From Candidatus Brevibacterium intestinavium (lineage in GTDB: Bacteria > Actinomycetota > Actinomycetes > Actinomycetales > Brevibacteriaceae): DNA of 38,367 nt. The DNA is taken from contig DWZN01000191.1 of NCBI GenBank assembly GCA_019117545.1, forward strand, positions 1-38,367, given 5' to 3'. Below the pieces are notes generated by a model. It was not told the DNA's origin. It was given only the letters and a program-made list of their open reading frames with translations, and searched no databases. The position numbers were made by a program, and so were the translations under genes. Within the stretch, counting starts at the first letter, position 1. Every line of letters begins with the position of its first letter. Shown in pieces: positions 24,593 to 32,286 of this stretch.

Positions 24593-26332
24593 TCATTCGG
24601 CAGACGCCGCGGCTTCTCCGGCTGTCGTCGCCTCCCTGGCCGAGGCGGCCGCCTCCCGCGCTGCCTCGGCGGCTTCGACCGCCTCGGCGCGGATGGTCCG
24701 GCGCAGGATCTTGCCCGAACTCGTCTTCGGCAGCTGATCGATGAACGTCACCCGATGGGGAGCCTTGTACGAGGCGAGACGGGCACGGCAGAAGCTCATG
24801 ATCTCCTCGGCGTCTGCCTCGGCGTCCGGCTGCAGGGTGACGAAGGCGGCGACGTCCTCGCCGCGGTACTCGTCGGGGATGCCGACGACCGCGGCCTCCT
24901 GGACGGCCGGATGGGTGTAGAGGACGTCCTCGACCTCACGGGGCCAGACCTTGAAGCCGGAGGCGTTGATCATGTCCTTCTTCCGGTCGACGATGAACAG
25001 CCACCCGTCTTCGCGCATGAATCCGACATCTCCGGTGCGCAGTTCGCCGTTCGGGATCTGCTCGGCGGTGGCCTGCGCATTGTTGAGGTACTCGCGTACG
25101 ACCTGAGGGCCGGAGACCGCGACCTCACCGACTTCGCCCGGCCCGACCGGTTCGCCGTCGTCGTCGAGGATGCGGATCAGGACGTCCGGCTGGGGAAGGC
25201 CGCAGGCGAGGTTGCCGCTGTCGGGATCCACGGGTGCCTGGAATCCGTGCGGGACGGTCGCGACCTGAGCGCAGGTCTCCGACAGTCCGTAGCCCTGGCC
25301 GACGTAGATGCCCGCACGCTGCTCGAACTTCCTGACCAGGCCCTCGGGCAGCGGTGCACCGCCGGACATCAGGGACTTGAACGAAGCGAACTTCTCGGCG
25401 TCGAAATCAGGGTGGGCCATCATCGCCGTGTAGACGGTCGCCGGTCCGGCCATGTACGCCGGCTTCTGCTCATCGCACAGCGCGATGAGCGAACCCGGCT
25501 CGAACCGATAGTTGAGGATCAGCCGCGCCCCACCGGCAACGGCGGCGAGGAACTGGCAGATGAATCCGGTGATGTGGAACAGCGGGGCGAGGGAGACATA
25601 GCCGTCGCCGGGCCCGAGCACCGAATTGCGCAGGCAGTACCGTGAATTGCTCGAGATGTTGGCGTGGGTCGCCGCCGCGCCCTTCGAGCGGCCCGAAGTC
25701 CCCGAGGTGTATGCGATGAGCGCGAGGTCATCGACGGCCGGTGAGTGCGGGGTGAAGTCGGTGTCGAGGTGATCGCGGGCGGCCGTTTCGAAGTCCGGGA
25801 GACCGGGCACCTCCGGCAGCGCTTCGAACATCGAGAAGATCGCCTCGGGCCCGTCCGTCTGGAAGCTCCGATCATCGCTGAGGATGACGAGCGGAAGCCC
25901 GGTCGCATAGTCGTCGACCCGATCGAGATACGCGGCCTTCGAGACGATGAGGCCTGTGACCTGCGCATCGGTGAAGATGTGTTCGAGCTCGCCGCGATAC
26001 ATGGGGTTGAGCGGGACGACAGCGCCACCGGCCTTCCAGATCGCATAGGTCGAGATCGCAAAGGCGGGTGTGTTCTGCTCGTAGATGCCGATCCGGTCTC
26101 CGGGCCTGACCCCCTGCTCTGCGAGGAAGGCGGCGAAGGCAGTCGACCAGCGGTCGAACTCCTTCCAGGTCAGCGTGAAACCGTAGTAGCTGATGGCCTC
26201 CGCGTCTCCGCGGACCTCAACGGTCGCGGCGAGGTCGGCCAGAGGGGTGGAGTCCTCGAGCACATAGGGTTGCTGGGCGACCTCACCCAGCGTTGCGATC
26301 CATGGTCGTGTCTCGAACCAGCTGTTCGTCAT
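24593..26332 (-). CDS. acyl-CoA synthetase (AMP-forming)
   Basis: The 579-aa ANL-superfamily ligase has the P-loop-like AYTSGTSGRSKGA at 207-219, the YGLSET motif in the middle, TGDVGFM..DGWLFIVDRKKDMI, and the catalytic Lys at 541 (PKTSSGKILRR). After residue about 545 an Ala/Glu-rich tail of some 35 residues is added beyond the usual family end. It is the last gene of the minus-strand operon, 51 bp after the ACAD10/11-type dehydrogenase gene. Its probable job is to activate the free acid as CoA thioester, the role of LvaE in the P. putida levulinate pathway. Chain length is not readable from sequence. Confidence 0.92.
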   Translation of the reverse strand: MTNSWFETRPWIATLGEVAQQPYVLEDSTPLADLAATVEVRGDAEAISYYGFTLTWKEFDRWSTAFAAFLAEQGVRPGDRIGIYEQNTPAFAISTYAIWKAGGAVVPLNPMYRGELEHIFTDAQVTGLIVSKAAYLDRVDDYATGLPLVILSDDRSFQTDGPEAIFSMFEALPEVPGLPDFETAARDHLDTDFTPHSPAVDDLALIAYTSGTSGRSKGAAATHANISSNSRYCLRNSVLGPGDGYVSLAPLFHITGFICQFLAAVAGGARLILNYRFEPGSLIALCDEQKPAYMAGPATVYTAMMAHPDFDAEKFASFKSLMSGGAPLPEGLVRKFEQRAGIYVGQGYGLSETCAQVATVPHGFQAPVDPDSGNLACGLPQPDVLIRILDDDGEPVGPGEVGEVAVSGPQVVREYLNNAQATAEQIPNGELRTGDVGFMREDGWLFIVDRKKDMINASGFKVWPREVEDVLYTHPAVQEAAVVGIPDEYRGEDVAAFVTLQPDAEADAEEIMSFCRARLASYKAPHRVTFIDQLPKTSSGKILRRTIRAEAVEAAEAAREAAASAREATTAGEAAASAE

Positions 26333-26383
26333 TGAACATCCTCTCTCGGGTGGTGTTTCTTTGGAGCGGGCGGGCCCTGTCTG

Positions 26384-27592
26384 TCAGCGGTGCTTCTTGA
26401 TCTCGTTGCGCGCGATGGATCGCCTGTGCACTTCGTCGGGGCCGTCGGCCAGGCGCAGAGTGCGCATATGAGCCCAGAACCTCGCCAGCGGGAAGTCGTC
26501 GGTGACACCGCCTCCGCCGTGGATCTGGATCGCCCGATCGAGGACCTTGAGCGCCATCGAGGGGGCGACGACCTTGATCTCGGCGATCGCGTTCTTCGCG
26601 ACCTTGTTGCCGTATCTGTCCATCATGTCCGCGGTGTGCAGGGTGAGCAGTCGGGCCTGGTCGATCTCGATCCGGGACTCGGCGATCCAATCCTGGATGT
26701 TCGCCCGACTCGAGAGCTTCTCTCCGAAGGTCACCCGCTCCTCGGCGCGCTTGACCATGAGCTCGAGGGCCCGCTCGGCGACTCCGATGGCGCGCATGCA
26801 GTGGTGGATGCGCCCGGGACCCAGTCGTGCCTGACTGATGGCGAAGCCTTCGCCCTCACCCTTGAGCACGTCCTTGAAGGGCACCAGCACATCCTCGAAG
26901 ACGATCTCGGCATGGCCCTCTCGGTCGGCATAGCCGAAGACGGGCAGATTGCGCACCACCCTCACTCCGGGAGCATCGATGGGCACGACGAGCATGGACT
27001 GCTGACGGTGCACCTCGGCGGTGGGGTCGGTCTTGCCCATGACGATGAGCACGCGGCAGTTCGGGTGCATGCCGTTGGAGGCGAACCATTTCCGCCCGTT
27101 GAGCAGGAAGCCCTCTGCTGTGCGTTCCATGCGCATCTCGACGTTCGTGGCATCGGAGCTGGCCACATCCGGTTCGGTCATCGCAAATGCCGAGGCCATC
27201 GTGCCCTCGAGCAGCGGGCGCAGGTACTTCTCCTTGTGCTCATCGGTGCCGAAGAGGGTGAAGACCTCCATATTGCCCGTGTCCGGAGCATTGCAGTTGA
27301 TCGCCTCGGGGGCGATCTCGATGCTGCGGCCGGTGATCTCGGCCAGCGGGGCGTATTCGAAGTTCGTCAGACCCGGGCCCCACTCCGGATGCGGATGGAA
27401 CAGATTCCACAGTCCCTGCCTCTTCGCCTCCGCCTTGAGATCCTCGAGGACCGGCGGCTGCGTGTGCGGACTGGCCGTGGCCGCCATCTGTTCGGCATAG
27501 ACGGGCTCGGCAGGGTAGACGAACTCGTCCATGAAGGCGTTCAGCCGATCCTGGTATTCACGGCCGCGTTCGGTGGTCTCCAACACGTGCAT
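26384..27592 (-). CDS. ACAD10/11-type acyl-CoA dehydrogenase (LvaC-like)
   Basis: The 402-aa flavoprotein has the standard ACAD fold: N-terminal helices, middle FAMTEPDVASSDATNVEM..NGRKWFASNG, and C-terminal RVTFGEKLSSRANIQ and IQIHGGGGVTDDFPLARFWAHMRTLRLADGPDEVH. The block ADGPDEVH (382-389) replaces the usual YEGT around the catalytic residue and is typical of the ACAD10/ACAD11 group. Asp383 would stand in for the catalytic Glu. In human ACAD10/11 this domain is fused to an APH kinase, which is encoded here two genes upstream. Known members act on 4-phosphoacyl-CoA esters. The ATG at 27592 is preserved by GAGGAGA; a longer frame to 27646 runs into the SDR gene. It starts 5 bp after the SDR stop. 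Confidence 0.88.
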   Translation of the reverse strand: MHVLETTERGREYQDRLNAFMDEFVYPAEPVYAEQMAATASPHTQPPVLEDLKAEAKRQGLWNLFHPHPEWGPGLTNFEYAPLAEITGRSIEIAPEAINCNAPDTGNMEVFTLFGTDEHKEKYLRPLLEGTMASAFAMTEPDVASSDATNVEMRMERTAEGFLLNGRKWFASNGMHPNCRVLIVMGKTDPTAEVHRQQSMLVVPIDAPGVRVVRNLPVFGYADREGHAEIVFEDVLVPFKDVLKGEGEGFAISQARLGPGRIHHCMRAIGVAERALELMVKRAEERVTFGEKLSSRANIQDWIAESRIEIDQARLLTLHTADMMDRYGNKVAKNAIAEIKVVAPSMALKVLDRAIQIHGGGGVTDDFPLARFWAHMRTLRLADGPDEVHRRSIARNEIKKHR

Positions 27593-27597
27593 TCTCC

Positions 27598-28413
27598 TCA
27601 CTGCTCGTTCAAACGGGACTGATAGCGGGACATTCCGCGAAGCCAACGATCGTAGTCGCTGCCCTTCATGCGGTACATCTCGAGGACTTCGGGGTGGGGC
27701 AGGATGAGGAACTCCTCCCGCTCCACCGCATCGACGACGACGGCGGCGACCTCGGCGGGTTCGAGGACCGTGCCGGCCTGTGTCACGGCCCGTTGCGCCC
27801 CGCCGTCACCGGCGGCGGAGTCCAGCAGGTTCGTATTCACTCCCATGGGGCAGACCACCGAGGCCCGGATGCCCTCATCCCGGTAGGTCACCGACAGCCA
27901 TTCGGCGAAACCGAGCGAGGCGTGCTTGGTCACCGAGTACGCCGCCGAACCGATCTGCGTCAGCAGCCCTGCGGCCGAGGAGGTCGCGACGAAATAGCCG
28001 GACCCGGCCTCCTGCCAGCGGGGGATGAGCAGCTGGGCGGCGCGGACATGGGCCCGCAGGTTGACGTCGATGATCGCATCCCAGTCGGCATCGGAGTCCC
28101 CGAGCATGGCCGGACCGATGACCCCGGCGTTGGCGAAGTACATATCGACCCCGCCGAGGCGGCCGTCGGCGAAGGAGACGAGCTCGCCGATGCCTGCGAC
28201 CGAGGCCGCGTCCCCGATCCAGGCGTGAGCGCGCGGCCCATCGCCATCGGAGGCCGCCGGATGATCCGAGGCCAGGCGCTGTGCGGTCTCGGTCACGGAG
28301 GCGGACAGATCGGCGAGGACGACCGAGGCGCCGCGGGTGATCAGCTCGGCGGCCAAGGCTGCGCCGATTCCACCGGCGGCGCCGGTGACGATGATCCGGG
28401 CGCCGTCGATCAT
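27598..28413 (-). CDS. short-chain dehydrogenase/reductase
   Basis: The 271-aa classical SDR has the cofactor motif TGAAGGIG at 10-17, NAG at 95-97, the catalytic Ser near 145, and Tyr159-x-x-x-Lys163 (YSVTK). LADLS after beta-2 (Asp35) favours NAD over NADP. The ATG at 28413 overlaps the APH kinase stop (ATGA), so upstream in-frame starts inside the kinase gene are rejected. In the P. putida levulinate operon the SDR LvaD reduces the 4-oxoacyl-CoA to the 4-hydroxyacyl-CoA. The same step, or oxidation of a later hydroxyacyl-CoA, is the likely role here. Confidence 0.9.
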   Translation of the reverse strand: MIDGARIIVTGAAGGIGAALAAELITRGASVVLADLSASVTETAQRLASDHPAASDGDGPRAHAWIGDAASVAGIGELVSFADGRLGGVDMYFANAGVIGPAMLGDSDADWDAIIDVNLRAHVRAAQLLIPRWQEAGSGYFVATSSAAGLLTQIGSAAYSVTKHASLGFAEWLSVTYRDEGIRASVVCPMGVNTNLLDSAAGDGGAQRAVTQAGTVLEPAEVAAVVVDAVEREEFLILPHPEVLEMYRMKGSDYDRWLRGMSRYQSRLNEQ

Positions 28414-29444
28414 GCCTGCTCCAGCAGGGTCAGCGCCTGCTGCGCGAGTTCCTCCACACCGGCACCGGCGACCTCCGGATCGAGGTCGAGATCGCCCATC
28501 TTCCCGGTCGCGAGCCGGGTGTAGACGCCTTCGCGGATGCAGGCGAGCTTCCACATCGCGAAGGCCGAGTAGTAGCCGACGTCGTGGACTTCGTGGCCGC
28601 TGACCTCTTGGTAGCGGGCGATCAGCTCATCCGCGGCAGGGAAGCCGTCCTCGACAGTGGGCACCCAGATGCTCGTGTACTCCTCGGGCACGGTGAGCAT
28701 GGCGATGAAGTAGCCGAGGTCGGTGAGCACCTCACCGACGGCGGTCAGCTCCCAGTCGACGACGGCGTTGACCGCCCCGCTGCCCGAGAAGATGAGGTTG
28801 TTGGGTTTGAAGTCCCCGTGGGCGATCCCCACCGGGCTGCCCGCGGGATCGGGCATCGACTTCAGCAGGACGTCGTGGACTTCGTGGATCATCGGAGTCT
28901 CACGCATCGCGATCTGCTCGACCTGGCCGAGCCACCGTCGCAGCTGGCGTTCGATGAGGCCTCCGGGTCGACGCAGATCGGCCAGACCCACCTCGTCGAT
29001 GTCGACGGCATGGATGGCGGCGAGGGTGTCGATCATGCCGAACGCACAGGAGCGCTTGTCGTCCGGCCCGGGCCCGTCGGGGATCCGCGCCCAGTCCTCG
29101 GCCGTGTTGATCGCGAACCCCGGGCAGTGGTCCATGAAGACGAAGGGCACGTCGAGGACCTCGGCATCGTCGACGATCTCGAGCACGTTCGGCACCGGGA
29201 CCGCGCTGTCGGACAGGGCCGCCATGATCCGACCCTCACGGGCGACATTGTGGGCGCTGCCGCCCTCGTGGCCCAGCGGCGGGCGACGCAGCACCCAGCG
29301 CGGGCTGCCGTCGACGGTGATGGTGAACGTGAGGTTCGACCGACCGATGGACATGACTTCGACATCGAAGTCGTCGATCCCGAATCTCTGCTCGATCCAT
29401 CTGCCGATGCTCTGCGCGTCGAATCCTGCCGGTGTCTGTGTCAT
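28410..29444 (-). CDS. APH-family acyl-CoA kinase (LvaA/ACAD11-kinase-like)
   Basis: The 344-aa aminoglycoside-phosphotransferase-fold kinase has the N-lobe RWVLRRPPLGH..SAHNVAREGRIMAAL with the lysine-equivalent Arg-rich strand. The catalytic loop HGDFKPNNLIF is at 209-219 (Asp211) and the metal-binding VVDWELT at 228-234. It is the first gene of the operon (kinase, SDR, ACAD, CoA ligase). Its genetic company, rather than antibiotic genes, points to acyl-CoA substrates. LvaA and the kinase part of ACAD10/11 phosphorylate the 4-hydroxy group of 4-hydroxyacyl-CoA. The ATG at 29444 has GAAGG-type purines upstream and follows a promoter and operator at 29459-29512. Confidence 0.88.
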   Translation of the reverse strand: MTQTPAGFDAQSIGRWIEQRFGIDDFDVEVMSIGRSNLTFTITVDGSPRWVLRRPPLGHEGGSAHNVAREGRIMAALSDSAVPVPNVLEIVDDAEVLDVPFVFMDHCPGFAINTAEDWARIPDGPGPDDKRSCAFGMIDTLAAIHAVDIDEVGLADLRRPGGLIERQLRRWLGQVEQIAMRETPMIHEVHDVLLKSMPDPAGSPVGIAHGDFKPNNLIFSGSGAVNAVVDWELTAVGEVLTDLGYFIAMLTVPEEYTSIWVPTVEDGFPAADELIARYQEVSGHEVHDVGYYSAFAMWKLACIREGVYTRLATGKMGDLDLDPEVAGAGVEELAQQALTLLEQA

Positions 29445-29458
29445 CCTTGACCTTCCCG

Positions 29459-29476
29459 AGTGAACAATCGTTCAGT
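29459..29476. promoter_or_regulatory. 18-bp palindromic operator, site 1
   Basis: The sequence is AGTGAACAATCGTTCAGT, one mismatch from the palindrome ACTGAAC-N4-GTTCAGT. It begins directly after the minus-strand -10, at the expected transcription start of the kinase operon. It also lies 143 bp upstream of the divergent quinone oxidoreductase-like gene. The shape is typical of a TetR-family operator. A near-identical site is at 31850-31867. Confidence 0.7.
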
Positions 29477-29483
29477 AGAATTC

Positions 29484-29512
29484 ACAGTATTCAAGACCAG
29501 CAGGGGAGTCAA
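29484..29512 (-). promoter_or_regulatory. promoter of the kinase/SDR/ACAD/CoA-ligase operon
   Basis: On the minus strand, -35 TTGACT (29507-29512) is followed after exactly 17 bp by -10 TACTGT (29484-29489). Start of transcription is expected near 29476, the edge of the palindromic operator, giving a leader of about 30 nt before the ATG at 29444. Confidence 0.65.
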
Positions 29513-29618
29513 GCCATGGAAGTGATCCCCGTCACCGTGGCGGATGCGATAGGGATTGGTCCATCGCCGCTGTGAGGCGACCATCGGTCGCCGGCCCGAC
29601 AACGACAGTGAGGACATC

Positions 29619-30590
29619 ATGAAAGCCATTCGCGTCACCGCTCTGACCGGTCCCGACGATGTCGAACTCGCCGAGGTGGAGCGCCCGAGCCCCGGCCCCG
29701 AGCAGGTCCTCATCGAAGTCGCCTGCGCGGGTGTGACCTTTCCAGAACTCCTGCAGACCCGGGGCTTGTACCAGACGAAGCACGAGCTGCCCTTCGTCCT
29801 CGGCTCCGAGGCCTCGGGCATCGTCGCCGAGGCAGGACCGGGCTCCCGGTTCTCCGTCGGTGACCGGGTCGCCGCGATCACCGGAGTCGGCACCTTCGCC
29901 GAATACCTCGTCGCCGATGACGCGTCGACGATGGCTCTGCCGGACACCGTCGGTCTCGCCCAGGGCGCTGGCATGCCGATGAACGTGCTCACCGCGGACT
30001 TCGCCCTCCGGGTGCGCGCCGGCGCCCGACCCGGGCAGAGCGTGCTCGTCCACGGTGCCGCCGGCGGCCTGGGGTCGGCTGCGGTGCAGGTGAGCCTGGC
30101 CATGGGCCTCGAGGTCGTCGCGGTCGTCTCGACCGAGGCGAAGGCCGAAGCGGTGCAAGGCCTCGGGGCGACGCATGTGGTCAGGGCCGATGGCTTCAAG
30201 GATGCGGCCAAGGAGATCTGTCCGCGCGGGGTCGATTATGTCTTCGATCCGGTCGGAGGTGATCGTTTCACCGACTCCACCCGTGTGCTCGCGCCGTTCG
30301 GGCGTCTGCTGGTTCTCGGTTTCACCGCCGGCGAGATCCCCTCGATCAAGGTCAACAGGCTGCTGCTGAAGAACATCTCGGTCGACGGAGTGGCCTGGGG
30401 CGCTGCGACCCTCGGCGACCCCACTCTCATCGCCAGGCAGTGGGAGGCGCTTCGGGAGCACGTCGCCGCCGGCGGGCTGAGTCCGCTCATCCACGCGAGG
30501 TATCCGCTGGCCGAAGCCGCCTCGGCGATCAGGGAGCTCGACGATCGCTCCGTGATGGGCAAGGTCGTCCTCGACGTCGCGGATCAGTGA
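29619..30590 (+). CDS. NADPH:quinone oxidoreductase-like MDR-family protein
   Basis: The 323-aa zinc-independent medium-chain reductase has GroES-like N-terminal sequence (MKAIRV..GPDDVELAEVERPSPGPEQVLIEVACAGVTFPELLQTRG). It lacks the zinc-ligand Cys/His pattern. The NADPH-binding HGAAGGLGSAAVQVS is near 148-162, and C-terminal AEAASAIRELDDRSVMGKVVLDV is as in family members. The relatives include quinone reductases and enoyl/crotonyl reductases. Between the kinase operon and an acyl-CoA dehydrogenase gene, an enoyl-type reductase role is possible. The ATG at 29619 follows GTGAGGAC and is preferred over an in-frame GTG at 29556, which lacks the family N-terminus. It converges on the second ACAD with a 13-bp gap. 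Confidence 0.88.
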   Translation: MKAIRVTALTGPDDVELAEVERPSPGPEQVLIEVACAGVTFPELLQTRGLYQTKHELPFVLGSEASGIVAEAGPGSRFSVGDRVAAITGVGTFAEYLVADDASTMALPDTVGLAQGAGMPMNVLTADFALRVRAGARPGQSVLVHGAAGGLGSAAVQVSLAMGLEVVAVVSTEAKAEAVQGLGATHVVRADGFKDAAKEICPRGVDYVFDPVGGDRFTDSTRVLAPFGRLLVLGFTAGEIPSIKVNRLLLKNISVDGVAWGAATLGDPTLIARQWEALREHVAAGGLSPLIHARYPLAEAASAIRELDDRSVMGKVVLDVADQ

Positions 30591-30603
30591 TCCCCGGCAG
30601 GTC

Positions 30604-31770
30604 TCAGCGTTTGCGGTGGCGCTTGGCGATGTCGCGACCGATGAGCTCCTTCATGACCTCGTTCGCGCCGCCGAAGATCGCCTGGATGCGATTGTCCTTG
30701 TAGGCGCGGGCGATGGGGAACTCGAGCATGTAGCCGTAGCCGCCGAAGAGCTGCAGGCAGCGGTTGACGACCTCGATCTCGAGGTCGGACCCGAGGTACT
30801 TGGCCTTCGCCGCGTCCACCGCGGTGAGCTCACCGTCGTTGAGGGCCAGTGCGCAGCGGTCGATGAATGCCTCGAAGGCGTCGACGCGGGTCTCGAGTTC
30901 GGCGAGTTCGAAGCGAGTGTTCTGGAAGTCGCCGATCGTCTGACCGAAGGCGGGGCGTTCGAAGACGTACTCGGCCGTCCACTCCAGTGCCGCCCGGGCG
31001 GCGGCCAGGGAGCCCGAGCCGATGAGGAGGCGCTCGGTGGGGAGGTTGACCATGAGGTGGATGAAGCCCTGGTTGAGCTCGCCGAGGAGTGCCTCGGCCG
31101 GCACGCGGACGTCGGAGAACGAGAGTTCGGCAGTGTCCTGGGCGTCCATGCCGAGCTTCTTGAGCTTGCGGCCCTTCTCGAAACCGGGCGCGTCGGCGTC
31201 GACGATGAACAGCGAGGTGCCTTGAGAGGGCTTCGCCTCGAAATCGGTGCGAGCGACGACGATGACGAAGTCGCAGTGGATGCCGTTGGTGATGAAGGTC
31301 TTCGCCCCGTTGATGACCCAGTCGTCGCCGTCGCGAACGGCTTTCGTCGTGATGTTCTGCAGATCCGAGCCGGCATTCGGCTCGGTCATGGCGATCGCGC
31401 CGATCATGTCACCCGAGGTCAGCCCGGTCAGATACTTCTGCTTCTGAGCCTGAGTGCCGAGTTCGATGAGGTAGCCGGGCACGATGCCGTCGGACACGCC
31501 CCAGCCGCTGGTGGCCGCGCTGACCCCGCGGCGGGCGATCTCCTCCGAACGGATCATCTCGAACCGGAAGTCCGCGACTCCGCTCCCGCCGAACTCCTCG
31601 GGGATGGATATGCCGATGATTCCCGACTGGGCGGCGCTGCGCCACATCTGCCGATCGACTAGGTGGTCCTCCTCCCACTGCTCGAAGTGCGGCACGACCT
31701 CACGGTCGAGGAAGGCCGCGACCGAGCTTCGGAAGGCCTCGTGGTCGTCGTTGTACAGGTTCCTCTTCAT
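30604..31770 (-). CDS. acyl-CoA dehydrogenase, LCAD/IVD-type active site
   Basis: The 388-aa dehydrogenase has AMTEPNAGSDLQ near 127-138, NGAKTFITNG near 154-163, RPAFGQTIGDFQNTRF near 272-287 and QLFGGYGYMLEFPIARAYKDNRI near 340-362. The usual YEGT position reads FGGAN (366-370), so the catalytic Glu is absent there. Instead PTERLLIG places Glu246 where long-chain and isovaleryl-CoA dehydrogenases keep theirs. This is therefore a different subclass from the ACAD10/11-type enzyme in the neighbouring operon. It catalyses alpha,beta-dehydrogenation of an acyl-CoA using FAD, passing electrons to ETF. The ATG at 31770 is chosen because the extension upstream has no family similarity. A promoter and operator lie at 31850-31893. 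Confidence 0.92.
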   Translation of the reverse strand: MKRNLYNDDHEAFRSSVAAFLDREVVPHFEQWEEDHLVDRQMWRSAAQSGIIGISIPEEFGGSGVADFRFEMIRSEEIARRGVSAATSGWGVSDGIVPGYLIELGTQAQKQKYLTGLTSGDMIGAIAMTEPNAGSDLQNITTKAVRDGDDWVINGAKTFITNGIHCDFVIVVARTDFEAKPSQGTSLFIVDADAPGFEKGRKLKKLGMDAQDTAELSFSDVRVPAEALLGELNQGFIHLMVNLPTERLLIGSGSLAAARAALEWTAEYVFERPAFGQTIGDFQNTRFELAELETRVDAFEAFIDRCALALNDGELTAVDAAKAKYLGSDLEIEVVNRCLQLFGGYGYMLEFPIARAYKDNRIQAIFGGANEVMKELIGRDIAKRHRKR

Positions 31771-31849
31771 CGGATCCGTCCTCTTCTGCGCTCTCGATCG
31801 CTGCTGTTCGGGCCGATCGCCGGTCCGCGGCGTCTGCGCGGCCCCTGTG

Positions 31850-31867
31850 ACTGAAAGTTTGTTCAGT
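31850..31867. promoter_or_regulatory. 18-bp palindromic operator, site 2
   Basis: The sequence is ACTGAAAGTTTGTTCAGT, one mismatch from ACTGAAC-N4-GTTCAGT, and shares the right arm GTTCAGT exactly with site 1 at 29459-29476. It begins at the -10 of the second acyl-CoA dehydrogenase promoter, the same geometry as site 1, so a common repressor is likely. Confidence 0.7.
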
Positions 31868-31893
31868 CTGACATTCTCGACAGAGACTATCAA
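31865..31893 (-). promoter_or_regulatory. promoter of the second acyl-CoA dehydrogenase
   Basis: On the minus strand, -35 TTGATA (31888-31893) is followed after 17 bp by CAGACT (31865-31870), a fair -10. The palindromic operator overlaps the last bases of the -10 and the start region. The leader to the ATG at 31770 would be about 90 nt. Confidence 0.5.
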
Positions 31894-32155
31894 CACAGAC
31901 TGCAAGCGTGAGGCAGCCGGTGCTGACCGCGAACGAAGCGGAGGAAGAGGCGGGTGTGGGCGATCAGGCGAACCGGACTGTGCGTTCGCGCGGGAGCTCT
32001 TCGGGCCCGAGGCCACGAAGAGGCCGGGCTGCGACGCGGTGTTCACCGTGGTCTTCGCCAGTATGTGCGGTGTGGCCGTGACCTGCACATTCTCCTGTCG
32101 CGACCCCGCGGAGAGCCGATGATCTCGACCGTTCGGGACCTGCTCTCGGTTGCAG

Positions 32156-32187
32156 AGGACCGGCTGTGAGGTCACACAGCCGGTCCT
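32156..32187. terminator. perfect 13-bp hairpin downstream of the MHS transporter
   Basis: AGGACCGGCTGTG (32156-32168) pairs perfectly with CACAGCCGGTCCT (32175-32187) around a 6-nt loop. It lies about 95 bp beyond the transporter stop (minus strand). No T-run follows on either strand, so the terminator role is inferred from strength and position. Confidence 0.5.
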
Positions 32188-32230
32188 GTCGGCGAGGGGC
32201 ATCCGAAAGCGGTCATGCGATTCCGGGAGA

Positions 32231-32286
32231 GGCGGTCACTCGGTCCCGAGACAGGCGGTCACTCGGTCCCGAGACAGGCGGTCACT
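32231..32286. repeat. 23-bp tandem repeat over the stop codon of the MHS transporter
   Basis: Two full 23-bp copies (32231-32253 and 32254-32276) are followed by a 10-bp third copy that contains the gene's TGA (32282-32284, minus strand). Each unit includes the palindrome CTCGG-TC-CCGAG. It looks like slippage duplication of the gene's 3' end, comparable to the repeat at 2267-2303. Confidence 0.85.

Larger units (their letters stand above)
31771..32281. other. 511-bp intergenic region without a recognised gene
   Basis: Frames in this stretch are open but encode Arg/Pro/Ser-rich nonsense without family likeness. It holds the operator and promoter of the second acyl-CoA dehydrogenase (31850-31893), a 13-bp perfect hairpin (32156-32187) and a tandem repeat (32231-32286). 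Between 31900 and 32150 I see nothing assignable; decayed coding sequence is possible. Confidence 0.5.

Noticed and set aside
28410..29444. Aminoglycoside resistance gene
   Set aside because: The APH fold is present, but the gene heads an acyl-CoA operon and resembles the kinase part of ACAD10/11 and LvaA.
31900..32169. Small plus-strand gene ending ...VRDLLSVAEDRL at 32169
   Set aside because: Only the last 16 codons look protein-like. The upstream frame is Arg/Gly-rich and no start or family support exists.
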